A stretch of DNA of 64,000 nucleotides, taken from Floridanema aerugineum. Lineage in GTDB: Bacteria; Cyanobacteriota; Cyanobacteriia; Cyanobacteriales; Aerosakkonemataceae. Location: positions 1 to 64,000 of the forward strand of contig NZ_JBHFNQ010000164.1 of NCBI RefSeq assembly GCF_041929345.1. The letters run 5' to 3'. Shown here piece after piece: positions 1 through 9,200 of the stretch. The notes below the pieces were generated by a model, which was given only the letters and a program-made list of their open reading frames with translations, made no database searches and had not been told where the DNA came from. The position numbers and the translations under genes were made by a program. The first letter of the stretch is position 1. Every line of letters starts with the position of its first letter.

Positions 1-459
1 GACTCGTTTTATCTGCTCTAATTGGTAGAAGTTCAGATCCCACGTTCCTTTGAGTTTTAACTTGCCAATCCCTTTCTTATCGGTAAAGGTGATTTGTTTC
101 CTAGTTTCAGAAAGTGACCATCCCGAAGTTTTGTACTCAACTGAACGACAGTTTTTCTTAAACCTTGGATAGCCCTTTTTCCCTGGAACAGACTTGCGGC
201 AATTCTCGTAAAATCGAGCAATTGCTGAATAAGCCCATTCCACTGCAACTTGGCAAGCATGAGAGTTTAAAGCTTTAACAAAAGGGAATTCTGCTCTCAA
301 TGCTGTATTGTGACGATACAATTCTTTCTGCCCTATTCCCCGATTGTCCATCCAGTATCGGAGGCATTTATTGCGGACAAATTGGGCAGTCCTAATTGCT
401 TCATCAATGGCTTTATATTGATTTGTTTTCCCTTGGGCTTTAAACTCTAAAACAATCAT
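1..459 (-). CDS. tnpB: RNA-guided endonuclease TnpB / OrfB transposase, N-terminal part (cut by window edge)
   Basis: The minus strand from an ATG at 459 reads 153 codons without a stop to the window edge. The start MIVLEFKAQGKTNQY, followed by IDEAIRTAQFVRNKCLRYW, is the typical N-terminus of cyanobacterial TnpB (OrfB) proteins, which carry the helix-turn-helix-like N-terminal domain. Further on come KGYPRFKK and a segment like SGWSLSETRKQITFTDKKG, also usual in this family. TnpB is the RNA-guided nuclease that accompanies IS200/IS605 elements. The RuvC-like catalytic residues and zinc finger would lie off the left edge, so whether the gene is intact cannot be judged. Confidence 0.85.
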   Translation of the reverse strand, partial: MIVLEFKAQGKTNQYKAIDEAIRTAQFVRNKCLRYWMDNRGIGQKELYRHNTALRAEFPFVKALNSHACQVAVEWAYSAIARFYENCRKSVPGKKGYPRFKKNCRSVEYKTSGWSLSETRKQITFTDKKGIGKLKLKGTWDLNFYQLEQIKRV

Positions 460-535
460 CTGACGTGGAAAACTTATACGGCAATTAGCTTAACACAACT
501 AAAGCCGTCCTGCAAGGACGGGGCTTGCACCCATT
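1..535 (-). mobile_element. IS200/IS605-type element (partial, TnpB-carrying), left-edge fragment
   Basis: A tnpB-like gene runs off the left edge. About 45 bases upstream of its start lies a small imperfect hairpin (505-510 CCGTCC pairing with 516-521 GGACGG, loop TGCAA), as expected for the subterminal palindromes of IS200/IS605 ends. Immediately beyond it, the neighbouring leucine-rich-repeat gene loses its repeat pattern. The element/host junction is therefore between about 528 and 541; the exact base cannot be fixed without an empty-site sequence. The other end and any tnpA lie outside the window. Confidence 0.75.
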
Positions 536-942
536 TTTCTGGTCAAAGAATGCAGTTGCTCAATCTCTACTTCTGGCAAACTTGTCAGTTGCTCACCTCT
601 GAGATCGATCAATTTCCAAGAATGCAGTTGCCCAATCTCTGCTGGCAAACTTCTCAGTTGATTGTTGTTCAGTTCGAGAGATTGCAAGGAATGCAGTTGC
701 CCAATCTCTGCTGGTAGATTGGTCAATTCGTTATAGGACAAACAGAGCGTTTTTAAGGAATGCAGTTTTCCAATTTCTACTGGCAGGCTTCTCAGTTGGT
801 TGCCGCTCAGATCGAGCCATTCCAAAGAATCGAGTTGTCCAATTTCTGCTGGCAAACTTGTTAGTTCGTAATCGCTCAGATCGAGTACTTTTGCATCTAG
901 GGAATTGAGAATTAGCTCTCGCACTTTTTCAATATCTGACAT
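499..942 (-). pseudogene. Leucine-rich repeat protein, 3' end truncated by IS insertion
   Basis: Starting at ATG 942 (preceded by the purine-rich GGAAGAAACT), the protein begins MSDIEKVRELI. It then carries about five leucine-rich repeats of 23 residues with the pattern LxxLxLxxNxLxxLPxEIGQL. The final residues (about KMGASPVLAGRL) are encoded by the IS end, so the native C-terminus is lost. In cyanobacteria such N-terminal LRR blocks are found in plain LRR proteins and in Roco-type (Roc-COR) GTPases. What followed here cannot be seen. An upstream in-frame ATG at 981 is less likely because the 942 start has the better ribosome site. Confidence 0.7.
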
Positions 943-1001
943 AGTTTCTTCCTTTGCCTGAGCAGATAGGAAAGGAGACAAAGAGACAAGAGGAAATTGA
1001 T

Positions 1002-1218
1002 GTAGGGGCGGGTGAGAGCAGATAACCTTTGTCGCTTACAAACAATCTCTGGACAAAACCCGCCCTTACCTCTGCAAGAATTAGTTTTGTTATTAATTCT
1101 ACTACTGTAATTACAGAATTATCTGCGCTCGCCAATTCCCACAAACTCTGGAAGGGCGGGTTTTGTGGTTAATTCTTCTGCTGTGATTTCCGAATTATCT
1201 GCTCTCACCCGCCCCTAC
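1002..1218. repeat. Inverted pair of a ~65-70 bp GC-rich MITE-like element
   Basis: Two copies of one small element lie head to head: 1002-1070 begins GTAGGGGCGGGTGAGAGCAG and ends with AAAACCCGCCC, and 1153-1218 is its inverted relative ending CTCTCACCCGCCCCTAC. Each copy also has its own short GGGCGGGT / ACCCGCCC ends. A third relative lies inside the restriction-enzyme gene (34647-34711). The stretch 943-1332 holds no gene that I can support; a minus-strand reading frame here is only the translated repeat. Confidence 0.75.
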
Positions 1219-1297
1219 AAATTCAACCAGGATTTATTGATTTACTTGATGTTCATGATTAATCAAGAAATCTGGTAAATCTGTAAATCCTGGTTAA

Positions 1298-1334
1298 AAT
1301 TCCCCAGTCTCCAGTCCCCAGTCCCCAGTCCCCT
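1298..1334. repeat. Short tandem heptamer repeat (CCCCAGT-type STRR)
   Basis: Four to five copies of the 7-base unit CCCCAGT/AGTCCCC lie just downstream of the glgA stop codon. Heptameric tandem repeats of this kind are common in filamentous cyanobacteria. A related run is found at 62142-62178. Confidence 0.8.
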
Positions 1335-2808
1335 ACTTATGCCGAATATGATCGTAAATCCCTACATATTGAGCGCCGGGATGATTCCATGAGTAGTCAC
1401 ATTCCATGCCTTGAATCATCAATTGGCGGAACAATTTTGGAGATTTATACCATAAGTCAATGGCTCGATCGATCGCCGATTCGATCGCCCCATTATCTGT
1501 CTGATAAAACACAAAACCGTTGCGTTCTTCTTGGGGTTTATTTTCATCATAATCCCAATCAAAAACTGTGTTTACCAAACCGCCAACGCCGCGAACAATT
1601 GGCACAGTGCCATATTTTAACCCAATCATTTGTGTTAATCCGCAGGGTTCGTAATTGCTAGGCACGACAATCATATCCGCACCAGCATAAATTAAATGAG
1701 ATAATTCCTCGTTAAAACCCAATTCAATGTGACAATCGGGATTAGTATTGAGGTGATTTTTTTCATGCCAAAACCAAGAATTAATTCCCGGTTCGGTAGC
1801 TGCTCCCAATAACACGAATTGCGCTTTTTTATGTAAAGCATAATAAATTGCATGATGGACTAAATGCACACCTTTTTGGTCGTCTAATCTGCCGATGTAA
1901 CAAATAATTGGTTTGTCACTATGATTGAGCCAAAGTCGTTCGCGAAGAGCTTTTTTATTGAGGGTTTTACTTTTCAAATCATCGCTGCTGTAGTGATAGG
2001 GAATGTAGCGATCGACCACCGGATTCCACACCTCATAATCAATCCCATTGAGCACCCCACCAAACTTATGTTGATGATCGTACAAAGTTTTACCTAAACC
2101 GCAACCAACCTCAGTAAATCTTGCTTCCCAAGCATGATGAGGTGAAACTGTATTCACAAAATTTGAGTAAACAATTCCCCCTTTCATAAAATTGATCGCC
2201 GTTGGATGGGTATTATCCATTAAGCGATCTTCAGTAAAATAATAAGGTTCATTATTTAATCCGGTTGCCCAAAGAACATTAGCACCTGCTACTCCTTGAT
2301 GTTTAAAATTGTGAATTGTGTAGGATACTCGTTGATTTTCCATCCCATGATATTTGTAAATTTCAAATAGCATGACTGGAACTAAACCTGTTTGCCAATC
2401 GTGGCAATGAATCACATCGGGACGCTTATTAGTCACTAAGAGAAATTCTAAAGCCGCCTTACTGAAAAAGGCAAAGCGCAAATGATCGTCTAAACAACCG
2501 TAATAGCAACCCCGATTAAAGAAATTATCCTCAGAGAGGGGTTCGATAAAGAAGCATAGCCGCCCATGTACCCAACCACAATCGACATTGCAGCGAATAG
2601 CGCCATCAAACCAAGGCACCATTAAATCGCGGTAGGCTTCATGGAGTCCCCAAATATGGTCATACCGCATACAATCGTACTTTGGCAGAATTAATTCTAC
2701 CCCATGCCCCCGAATCTCTAGCTCTCGACTGAGCCCATATACTACATCGCCCAAGCCCCCTGCTTTAATCACAGGAGCGCATTCAGAGGCAATTTGTACA
2801 ATGTACAT
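1333..2808 (-). CDS. glgA: Glycogen synthase (GT5), GlgA
   Basis: This 491-residue protein should transfer glucose from ADP-glucose to the non-reducing end of glycogen chains in the cytosol. The N-terminal KAGGLGDVVYGL motif is the ADP-glucose-binding signature of bacterial glycogen synthases. The C-terminal half has ICYIGRLDDQKG and the nucleotide-sugar site PSNYEPCGLTQMIGLKYG, with Glu in the conserved E-P-C-G-L-T position. Length fits the family. The opening MYIVQIASECAPVIKAGG is what I remember for the cyanobacterial GlgA2 subtype rather than GlgA1; this subtype call is from memory. The gene stands alone, with a REP-like palindrome upstream and an STRR at its 3' end. Confidence 0.93.
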   Translation of the reverse strand: MYIVQIASECAPVIKAGGLGDVVYGLSRELEIRGHGVELILPKYDCMRYDHIWGLHEAYRDLMVPWFDGAIRCNVDCGWVHGRLCFFIEPLSEDNFFNRGCYYGCLDDHLRFAFFSKAALEFLLVTNKRPDVIHCHDWQTGLVPVMLFEIYKYHGMENQRVSYTIHNFKHQGVAGANVLWATGLNNEPYYFTEDRLMDNTHPTAINFMKGGIVYSNFVNTVSPHHAWEARFTEVGCGLGKTLYDHQHKFGGVLNGIDYEVWNPVVDRYIPYHYSSDDLKSKTLNKKALRERLWLNHSDKPIICYIGRLDDQKGVHLVHHAIYYALHKKAQFVLLGAATEPGINSWFWHEKNHLNTNPDCHIELGFNEELSHLIYAGADMIVVPSNYEPCGLTQMIGLKYGTVPIVRGVGGLVNTVFDWDYDENKPQEERNGFVFYQTDNGAIESAIDRAIDLWYKSPKLFRQLMIQGMECDYSWNHPGAQYVGIYDHIRHK

Positions 2809-2878
2809 CGTTAATCCTCACAGACTACAATCCCCTTCCTTAGAAAAGGATAATCTGTTTTGAGTACAGTTATATTCC

Positions 2879-2945
2879 GTAGGGTGCGTCAGAACCTTAA
2901 AATTATCGTGACTCGCTTAAAATTGTAGTGTCTGACGCACCCTAC
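2879..2945. repeat. REP-like palindrome, GTAGGGTGCGTCAGA subtype
   Basis: Inverted 15-base arms GTAGGGTGCGTCAGA and TCTGACGCACCCTAC enclose about 37 bases, filling the gap between the REC-PAS-kinase stop and the glgA start. The same subtype is seen at 30068-30158 and, with one arm altered, at 61436-61503. Confidence 0.85.
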
Positions 2946-2959
2946 AAACTACAAACTGC

Positions 2960-4681
2960 TTATTCGCTAGTGCTGGCATGATTTTCCACTAATAAAAGTT
3001 GAGTACGATCGCGTTTTACCTGACAATCTAATTCTTCATTTTCATATTCATTCCCCGAAGGTTTCATTATTTTTTTTTGAGTTATTTCAGTTTCAGGAAT
3101 GCAACTGTTCAGGGGTAGATCGATCGTAAAAGTTGCGCCTTTCCCTTCGCCTTCGCTTTGTGCTCTAATAGTTCCGCCATGTAATTCTACTAGGTGACGA
3201 GCGATCGCTAATCCTAAACCTAATCCGCCGTAAGGTCTACTAATGCTGCTATTTCCTTGCCGGAAGCTATCAAAAACATGAGGTAAAAATTCTGGAGTTA
3301 TACCAATACCTTGGTCAATTACTTGTAACTGAGCGTATTGATTACCTATTGATGTTTCTGTAGTCTCTCGTAATTTCAACCAGATTTCTATTACTCCTGA
3401 TTCGGGAGTAAATTTAATGGCATTAGAAAGCAAATTAGTCAAAATTTGTTTTAATCGTTCTGCATCTCCAGTAACTCTAAGTGCATCTGGGTATAAATAT
3501 GTTTTAATCTCGATTGATTTTTCTTCAGCTTGGGGGCGTGCTGTTTCTACAGTTACTTCAATTAAATTCTGTAAATTAACTGGTTGAATAGATAACCGTA
3601 AGTTGCCTTGAATAATTTGCGAAACATCGAGAATATCATTAACTAATCTAGCTTGCGATCGCGCATTGCGTTCAATTGTTTCTAAAGCTTTTGTCCTAGT
3701 TTTTTCATCAAATTTTTTCGTAACTAACAACCGCGACCAACCTAAAATTGAGTTTAATGGTGTGCGAAGTTCATGAGAAAGAATTGCTAAAAATTCGTCT
3801 TTCATCCGGTTAGCTTCTTCCGCTTGCTGTCTAGCAGCGTGTTCGCGGATAAATTGTTCGCGTACTGCTTCCGCTTGTTTGCGTTCTGTAATGTCTTCAA
3901 TTGTGCCTACATGACCTAACAATGTGCCATTATCGGAAAGCATGGGGGCAGTGCGAATATGTACCCAACGCAGGGATTTATCGTGTTGATAAATGCGAAA
4001 TTCCCCAGAATATGGTTGTCCTTGGTGAATAGAATTAGGCCATTCAATTAATAACATATCCCGGTCTTCTGGTAACGTTAGATTCGCAAATTCTCCGTAC
4101 CAACTTTCGGCAGTAATAAAACCACAAATTGCTTGAAATCGAGGGTTGCTATAAGTACATCTCCCGAAGGTATCAGTGAGAAATATGCCTACTGGAGAAC
4201 AAGCACTCAAAGTACGAAATCTTTCTTCGCTTTGTTTAAGTTCGGCATTCATTGCAGCTAATTGTGCTGCTTGGTGTTGGACTTCTAGATTTTTTTTGAA
4301 TAGGTCAACAAATACGGATACTTTAGAATTTAATATAACTGGATCGAGCGGTTTTAATAAATAATCTACTGCCCCTAAAGAATAACCTTTAAACATTAAG
4401 TTATCGCTGGTACTAAAAGCTGTCAGAAAAATGATTGGTGTGTTGCGTGACCTTTGCCTTTGGCGAATCAAAGTTGCAGTTTCAAACCCATCCATTCCGG
4501 GCATTTGTACATCTAACAAAATTACTGCAAAATCTTGATTCAGTAAACATCGTAAAGCTTCTGCGCCTGAACCTGCTTTGACTAAATTTTGTCCAAGTCC
4601 ATCTAATATTGCTTCTAAAGCAATTAGATTTTCGGGGTGATCATCTACTAACAGGACGTTTACTTTGGGTTCAGATTGCAT
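2960..4681 (-). CDS. Response regulator-PAS-histidine kinase (REC-PAS-HisKA-HATPase)
   Basis: 573 residues with no membrane segment, so cytosolic. An N-terminal receiver domain (about 1-130) has the acidic pair in LLVDDH and the phospho-acceptor Asp57 in ILLDVQMPGMDG. A PAS/PAC domain follows (about 150-275, ending in GHVGTIEDITERKQAE). Next come a HisKA domain with the phosphorylated His near residue 302 (ILSHELRTPLNS) and a HATPase_c domain (N-box near NLLSNAIKFTP, G boxes DQGIGI and GGLGLGLAI). It is the last gene of a same-strand set with CheB, CheR and the giant hybrid kinase. It probably receives a phosphoryl group from that relay and passes it on. The 40-residue tail is acidic and shows no known domain. 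Confidence 0.9.
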   Translation of the reverse strand: MQSEPKVNVLLVDDHPENLIALEAILDGLGQNLVKAGSGAEALRCLLNQDFAVILLDVQMPGMDGFETATLIRQRQRSRNTPIIFLTAFSTSDNLMFKGYSLGAVDYLLKPLDPVILNSKVSVFVDLFKKNLEVQHQAAQLAAMNAELKQSEERFRTLSACSPVGIFLTDTFGRCTYSNPRFQAICGFITAESWYGEFANLTLPEDRDMLLIEWPNSIHQGQPYSGEFRIYQHDKSLRWVHIRTAPMLSDNGTLLGHVGTIEDITERKQAEAVREQFIREHAARQQAEEANRMKDEFLAILSHELRTPLNSILGWSRLLVTKKFDEKTRTKALETIERNARSQARLVNDILDVSQIIQGNLRLSIQPVNLQNLIEVTVETARPQAEEKSIEIKTYLYPDALRVTGDAERLKQILTNLLSNAIKFTPESGVIEIWLKLRETTETSIGNQYAQLQVIDQGIGITPEFLPHVFDSFRQGNSSISRPYGGLGLGLAIARHLVELHGGTIRAQSEGEGKGATFTIDLPLNSCIPETEITQKKIMKPSGNEYENEELDCQVKRDRTQLLLVENHASTSE

Positions 4682-4764
4682 ATACTTATTTCAACGTGGT
4701 ACAGTTGGCATATATTTTTCACGGGAAAAGATGAAATTTGAGCGATCGGTGCTTGATTTCCGAT

Positions 4765-5340
4765 TCAAATTAAAACCTGTGATTTTATTTGGGAATTCAG
4801 AAAAGGAACTATTTCAGCCAAAGGTAAAATCTGCGGTTCTTTTACTGCTTTAATTGCTGCTTCTGGCATAACTGGACATTCGGCTGTGTCTGGTTTTTGG
4901 ACAATTGCTGTTCCTCCATAAGCTTGAATTTTGGCTAATCCTTTAGCACCATCATTGCTAGCTCCTGTTAAAATTATACCGATAACTTGCTCCTCATAAG
5001 CATCAGCAGCCGACTCAAATAAAACATCTATTGATGGTCTTGCATAAGTGACGGGGGCATCTTTAGAAAGAGCAAAATACCCTGGTTCTATTAATAAATG
5101 ATAATCAGCTGGTGCCAAGAAAACTATTCCGGGAGTAATTGGTTGTTTGTCTTCTGCTTCTCTGACTGGTAATACAGTGGTTTCTTGTAAGTAGGTAATT
5201 AATTCTCCATTAGAATATCGATGACGATGTTGAGCGATCGCCACTGCCACAGGTAAATCTTTCGGTAATTGTGCTAAAATTACCTGCAAAGCATTAAATC
5301 CGCCCAAAGATGCACCTATAACTACTATTTTAAAATCCAT
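4765..5340 (-). CDS. cheB: CheB-type protein-glutamate methylesterase domain, stand-alone
   Basis: 191 residues covering only the CheB catalytic domain; the usual N-terminal receiver domain is absent. The catalytic triad is visible as Ser11 in GASLGG, His38 in AIAQHRHR and Asp130 in ILTGASNDGAKG. The enzyme should hydrolyse glutamate methyl esters or deamidate glutamine on a receptor-like substrate. Its start overlaps the cheR stop by one base (TAATG), so the two are translationally coupled. No methyl-accepting protein is nearby, so the substrate may be the HAMP-rich kinase or another protein. Control could come from the receiver domain of the next gene acting in trans. Confidence 0.9.
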   Translation of the reverse strand: MDFKIVVIGASLGGFNALQVILAQLPKDLPVAVAIAQHRHRYSNGELITYLQETTVLPVREAEDKQPITPGIVFLAPADYHLLIEPGYFALSKDAPVTYARPSIDVLFESAADAYEEQVIGIILTGASNDGAKGLAKIQAYGGTAIVQKPDTAECPVMPEAAIKAVKEPQILPLAEIVPFLNSQIKSQVLI

Positions 5341-6173
5341 TAAGCGATCCTCCGATAGATTTTTTCTTGGCTATCCAACTCTTCATAATAATTCTCGTAA
5401 GCGGTCGTTTTCAGTGTTTCGTGTTTCCCCAGTCCTAAAATGCCAAACATTCGTAAGCTTTCATATAGTAACTTATGTACTCGTTCTTGGAGCGTGCGAT
5501 CGAAGTAAATTAAAACATTCCGACAGAGAATCACATTAAATTCATTAAAAGAAGCATCTGTCACTAAATTATGGGGGGAAAAGATAATGTTTTCTCTCAG
5601 GAAAGAGCGAATAATTGCGCCATTATAAGCTGCGGTATAATACTCGGAAAACTCACTTTTACCACCTGCCTGAAGATAGAGTTGAGTGTATTCTTTCATT
5701 AAATTCAGCGGCATAATACCCGCTTTAGCTTGACGAAGTACAGATTCATTCATGTCTGTAGCGTAAAAGCGACAACGGTGATATAAACCTTCTTCAAACA
5801 TCAGTATTGCTAGAGAATAAACCTCCTCACCTGTAGAACAACCAGCGTGCCAAATCCGAATAAAAGGATAAGTTCGTAGTAAAGGAATGGCTTGATTTCT
5901 AAAAGCAACATAAAAACTCGGATCGCGGAACATTGAGGTTACATTTACCGACAAACCTAATAGAAACCGTTCCATACAAGCAGGATCGTGTAACACCTTT
6001 TCTTGTAATCCTGAGACGGTGTTAAGGTTTTCAGCCTGAATTATGTTCCAGATTCGACGTTTTAAGGATGCCATAGCGTAGTTACGAAAATCAAAACCAT
6101 AGTAGAGATAAATGCCTTCGAGTAGTAATTTAATTTCGATTTCTTCCAATTCATTTCGGTGTCTAGGGGACAT
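5340..6173 (-). CDS. cheR: CheR-type protein-glutamate O-methyltransferase
   Basis: 277 residues. The N-terminal all-alpha CheR domain (about 1-75, containing the GFDFRNYAMASLKRRI segment) is followed by an SAM-binding methyltransferase fold. That fold has RIWHAGCSTGEEVYSLA as motif I, FYATDMNESVL as motif II and FNVILCRNVLIYFD further on. It should use S-adenosylmethionine to methylate glutamate side chains on a signalling partner. It lies between the poly-HAMP kinase and CheB, and is coupled to CheB by a one-base overlap. No clear ribosome-binding site precedes the ATG; a 14-bp hairpin lies just upstream. Confidence 0.92.
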   Translation of the reverse strand: MSPRHRNELEEIEIKLLLEGIYLYYGFDFRNYAMASLKRRIWNIIQAENLNTVSGLQEKVLHDPACMERFLLGLSVNVTSMFRDPSFYVAFRNQAIPLLRTYPFIRIWHAGCSTGEEVYSLAILMFEEGLYHRCRFYATDMNESVLRQAKAGIMPLNLMKEYTQLYLQAGGKSEFSEYYTAAYNGAIIRSFLRENIIFSPHNLVTDASFNEFNVILCRNVLIYFDRTLQERVHKLLYESLRMFGILGLGKHETLKTTAYENYYEELDSQEKIYRRIA

Positions 6174-6188
6174 AAAACTGGGGCAAGC

Positions 6189-6229
6189 GATAAAGTATGA
6201 AATTTTCTATCTACTTTTCATACTTTATC
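6189..6229. terminator. Intercistronic 14-bp hairpin between hybrid kinase and cheR
   Basis: GATAAAGTATGAAA (6189-6202) pairs perfectly with TTTCATACTTTATC (6216-6229) around a 13-base loop. It sits in the 73-bp gap between the kinase stop and the cheR start. It lacks a GC-rich stem or clean U-run, so it may be an RNA-stability or attenuation structure rather than a true terminator. Confidence 0.5.
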
Positions 6230-6246
6230 TTCATTTTTCCCGGTTT

Positions 6247-9200
6247 CTATCGATACAACCACACCCGCAATAATGAGATTAATTGATCGTTATCGACAGG
6301 TTTAGTAATGTAATCTGAAGCGCCTGCTTCGATACATTTTTCGCGATCGCCTTTCATTGCTTTAGCAGTTAAAGCAATCATTGGCAGATTTTGAAATTGT
6401 GGATTTTGCCTGATTGCTTGCATGGTTTCATAACCATCCATTTCTGGCATCATGATATCCATTAGCACTAAATCAATGTCTGGATGATTTTGTAAAACGG
6501 AAATGCCATCTCTACCATTTTCAGCATAAAGTACCTGCATTTGATGACTTTCCAACATACTGGTGAGGGCGAAAATATTCCGCACATCATCATCAACAAT
6601 TAAAACTTTTTTCCCTGATAAAATTGGTTCGTTTTGTTGCAATTGTTCCAACATTAAACGTTTGGGTGCAGGTAAATTAGCTTGAACTCGATGCAGGAAT
6701 AAAGCGGTTTCATCTAACAACCGTTCTGGCGATCGCACTCCCTTCACAATAATTGTGTCAGAAATGCGGCGTAATTCGGTTTCTTCTTGGGTTGAAAGTT
6801 CTTTTCCGGTATAAACAATGATTGGTAAATAACCTAAATTTGGTTCTTGTTTGATTTGTTCAATTAGTTGTAAACCAGTCATATCTGGTAATCCCAAATC
6901 TAGCACCACACAATCAAATCGTCCCGATTTAAGTGTAGCTAAAGCAGCTGCACCCGTAGCGACACCAGTGCTAACGACATCACTATTACCGATTAATTCG
7001 ATAATGCTTTGGCGTTGAACTTCGTCATCTTCTACGATTAGTAAGTTCTTAACCGGACGTTCTACAAATTCCTTAATTTTGGCAAAAGCATTACCCAATG
7101 CTTCGCTACTAATTGGTTTTTGTAAATAAGCGATCGCACCTTGTTGTAAACTCCTCTGTTTCCCTTCTTCCACTGACATAATGTGAACGGGAATATGGCG
7201 AGTATTTGGGTCATGTTTTAAGCGATCGAGCACCGTCCAACCATCCATAATTGGCAGACGAATATCGAGGATAACCGCAGTTGGTTTAAATTCCCTCGCC
7301 ATCGCTAAACCTTGATCGCCTCTGGTTGCTACTAATGCTTTAAAACCTTGTTCTTTGACCATATCTCGTAAAATTCGGGCAAATTTTTGGTCATCTTCAA
7401 CAATTAGCAGAGTGCGATCGCCTGGTAGGATTTCGTCGCGATCGTCCTCAATTTCTCGTGACTGTATACTTACAACTGGAGGTCCAGAAGCACTCACTTT
7501 TTCCCCTGTTCCATTATTTTTGGGACTGACAGTAAGTAAGGGAGTAGTTTCTTCCTTATTCTTTCGATCTTCGCCATCTCGTCGATTTTTTACTCCGTCT
7601 TGAGATAGGTATGTTTGCGGCAGATAAAGTGTGAAAGTACTACCCTTGCCAACTTCACTGATCAGCTTGATTTCGCCACCCAATAACCGGGCAATTTCTC
7701 GACTAATTGATAATCCTAAACCCGTTCCGCCATACTTCCGACTGGTAGTGCCATCTGCTTGTTGAAATGCTTCAAAAATGATTTGTTGTTTTTCTGGGGG
7801 AATGCCAATTCCGGTGTCTTTCACGGCGAAAGCAATTACCATGTTGGCATGGTTAAGATTTGACTGTTCGGGACTCCAACCTTGAGTTGCTACTCTTACA
7901 TTTACGGTAACTTGACCTCTTTCGGTAAACTTAAAGGCGTTAGCTAAGAGGTTTTTCAATATTTGTTGGAGTCGCTTAGAATCGGTGTAAATTGCTCTCG
8001 GTAATCCTGAGTCAAATTGCAGGTTAAAGTCGAGTTTTTTATCTACAGCTACTTGGCGGAAATTCCTTTCAACGTGACTTTGTAAATCGACAAATAAAGT
8101 TTGGTCTACTTCAACGGACATTGTGCCAGACTCAATTTTGGCTAAGTCGAGAATGTCGTTAATTAATCCCAACAAGTCGTTACCTGCTGAATAAATTGTC
8201 CGGGCATATTCAACTTGTTTATCCGAAAGATTCCGTTCGGTGTTGTCTGTTAACAGTCGGGCTAAAATTAACAAACTGTTCAACGGTGTCCGTAATTCGT
8301 GAGACATATTTGCTAAGAATTCGGACTTGTAGCGAGAAGTTAAAGCTAATTGTTCGGCTTTTTCTTCTAAGGATATTCTCGCTTGTTCGATTTCGCGGTT
8401 CTTCCGTTCCACTTCCCGTTTTTGGACTGCTAACAATTCGGCTTTTTCTTCTAATTCTTCATTAGTTTGTTGCAGTTGTTCTTGCTGGCGTTTGAGTAAT
8501 TCTTCGGAAGCTTGGAGAGTTTTCGCTTGTTGTTCGAGACGTTGGTTAGTTTCGGTGAGTTCTTTCTGCTGACTGCGTAGTTCTTCCGCCAAAGATTGCG
8601 ATTGTTTCAGCAATTCTTCTGTCCGCATACTGGCGGCGATCGTATTCAACACTATAGCAATACTTTCCGTCAGTTGGTCGAAGAAAGTTAAGTGAATTTC
8701 GCTAAAGCGGCGGAAAGATGCCAGTTCTATTACTGCGGTAACTTGTCCCTCAAACAACACTGGTAAAACTACGGCATTTAACGGAGGTGATTCACCCAAA
8801 CCGGAACTTATCTTAATATAATCTCCGGGAACTTCCGTGATTAAAATCCGTTCTTTTTCCAGCGCACATTGTCCAACTAAACCTTCGCCTAAATGGAAAC
8901 GGTTAGCTAAATGTTTGCGTTCCCGATAAGCGTAAGTGCTGAGTAATTTTAAGAATGTGTTGTGGTTGTCGTTATTTTCCATCAAGTAGAATACGCCATG
9001 TTGGGCGGAAACTAACGGCGCGAGTTCCGATAAAATCAGTTTGGAAACTGTTTCCAAATCTCGTTGACCTTGCAACATTCTGGTAAATTTGGCGAGATTT
9101 GTTTTCAACCAGTCTTGTTCGGTATTCTTTTGGGTAGTTTCGCGCAAGTTGGCGATCATTTGGTTGATGTTATCTTTCAAGGCGGCGACTTCACCTTGCG

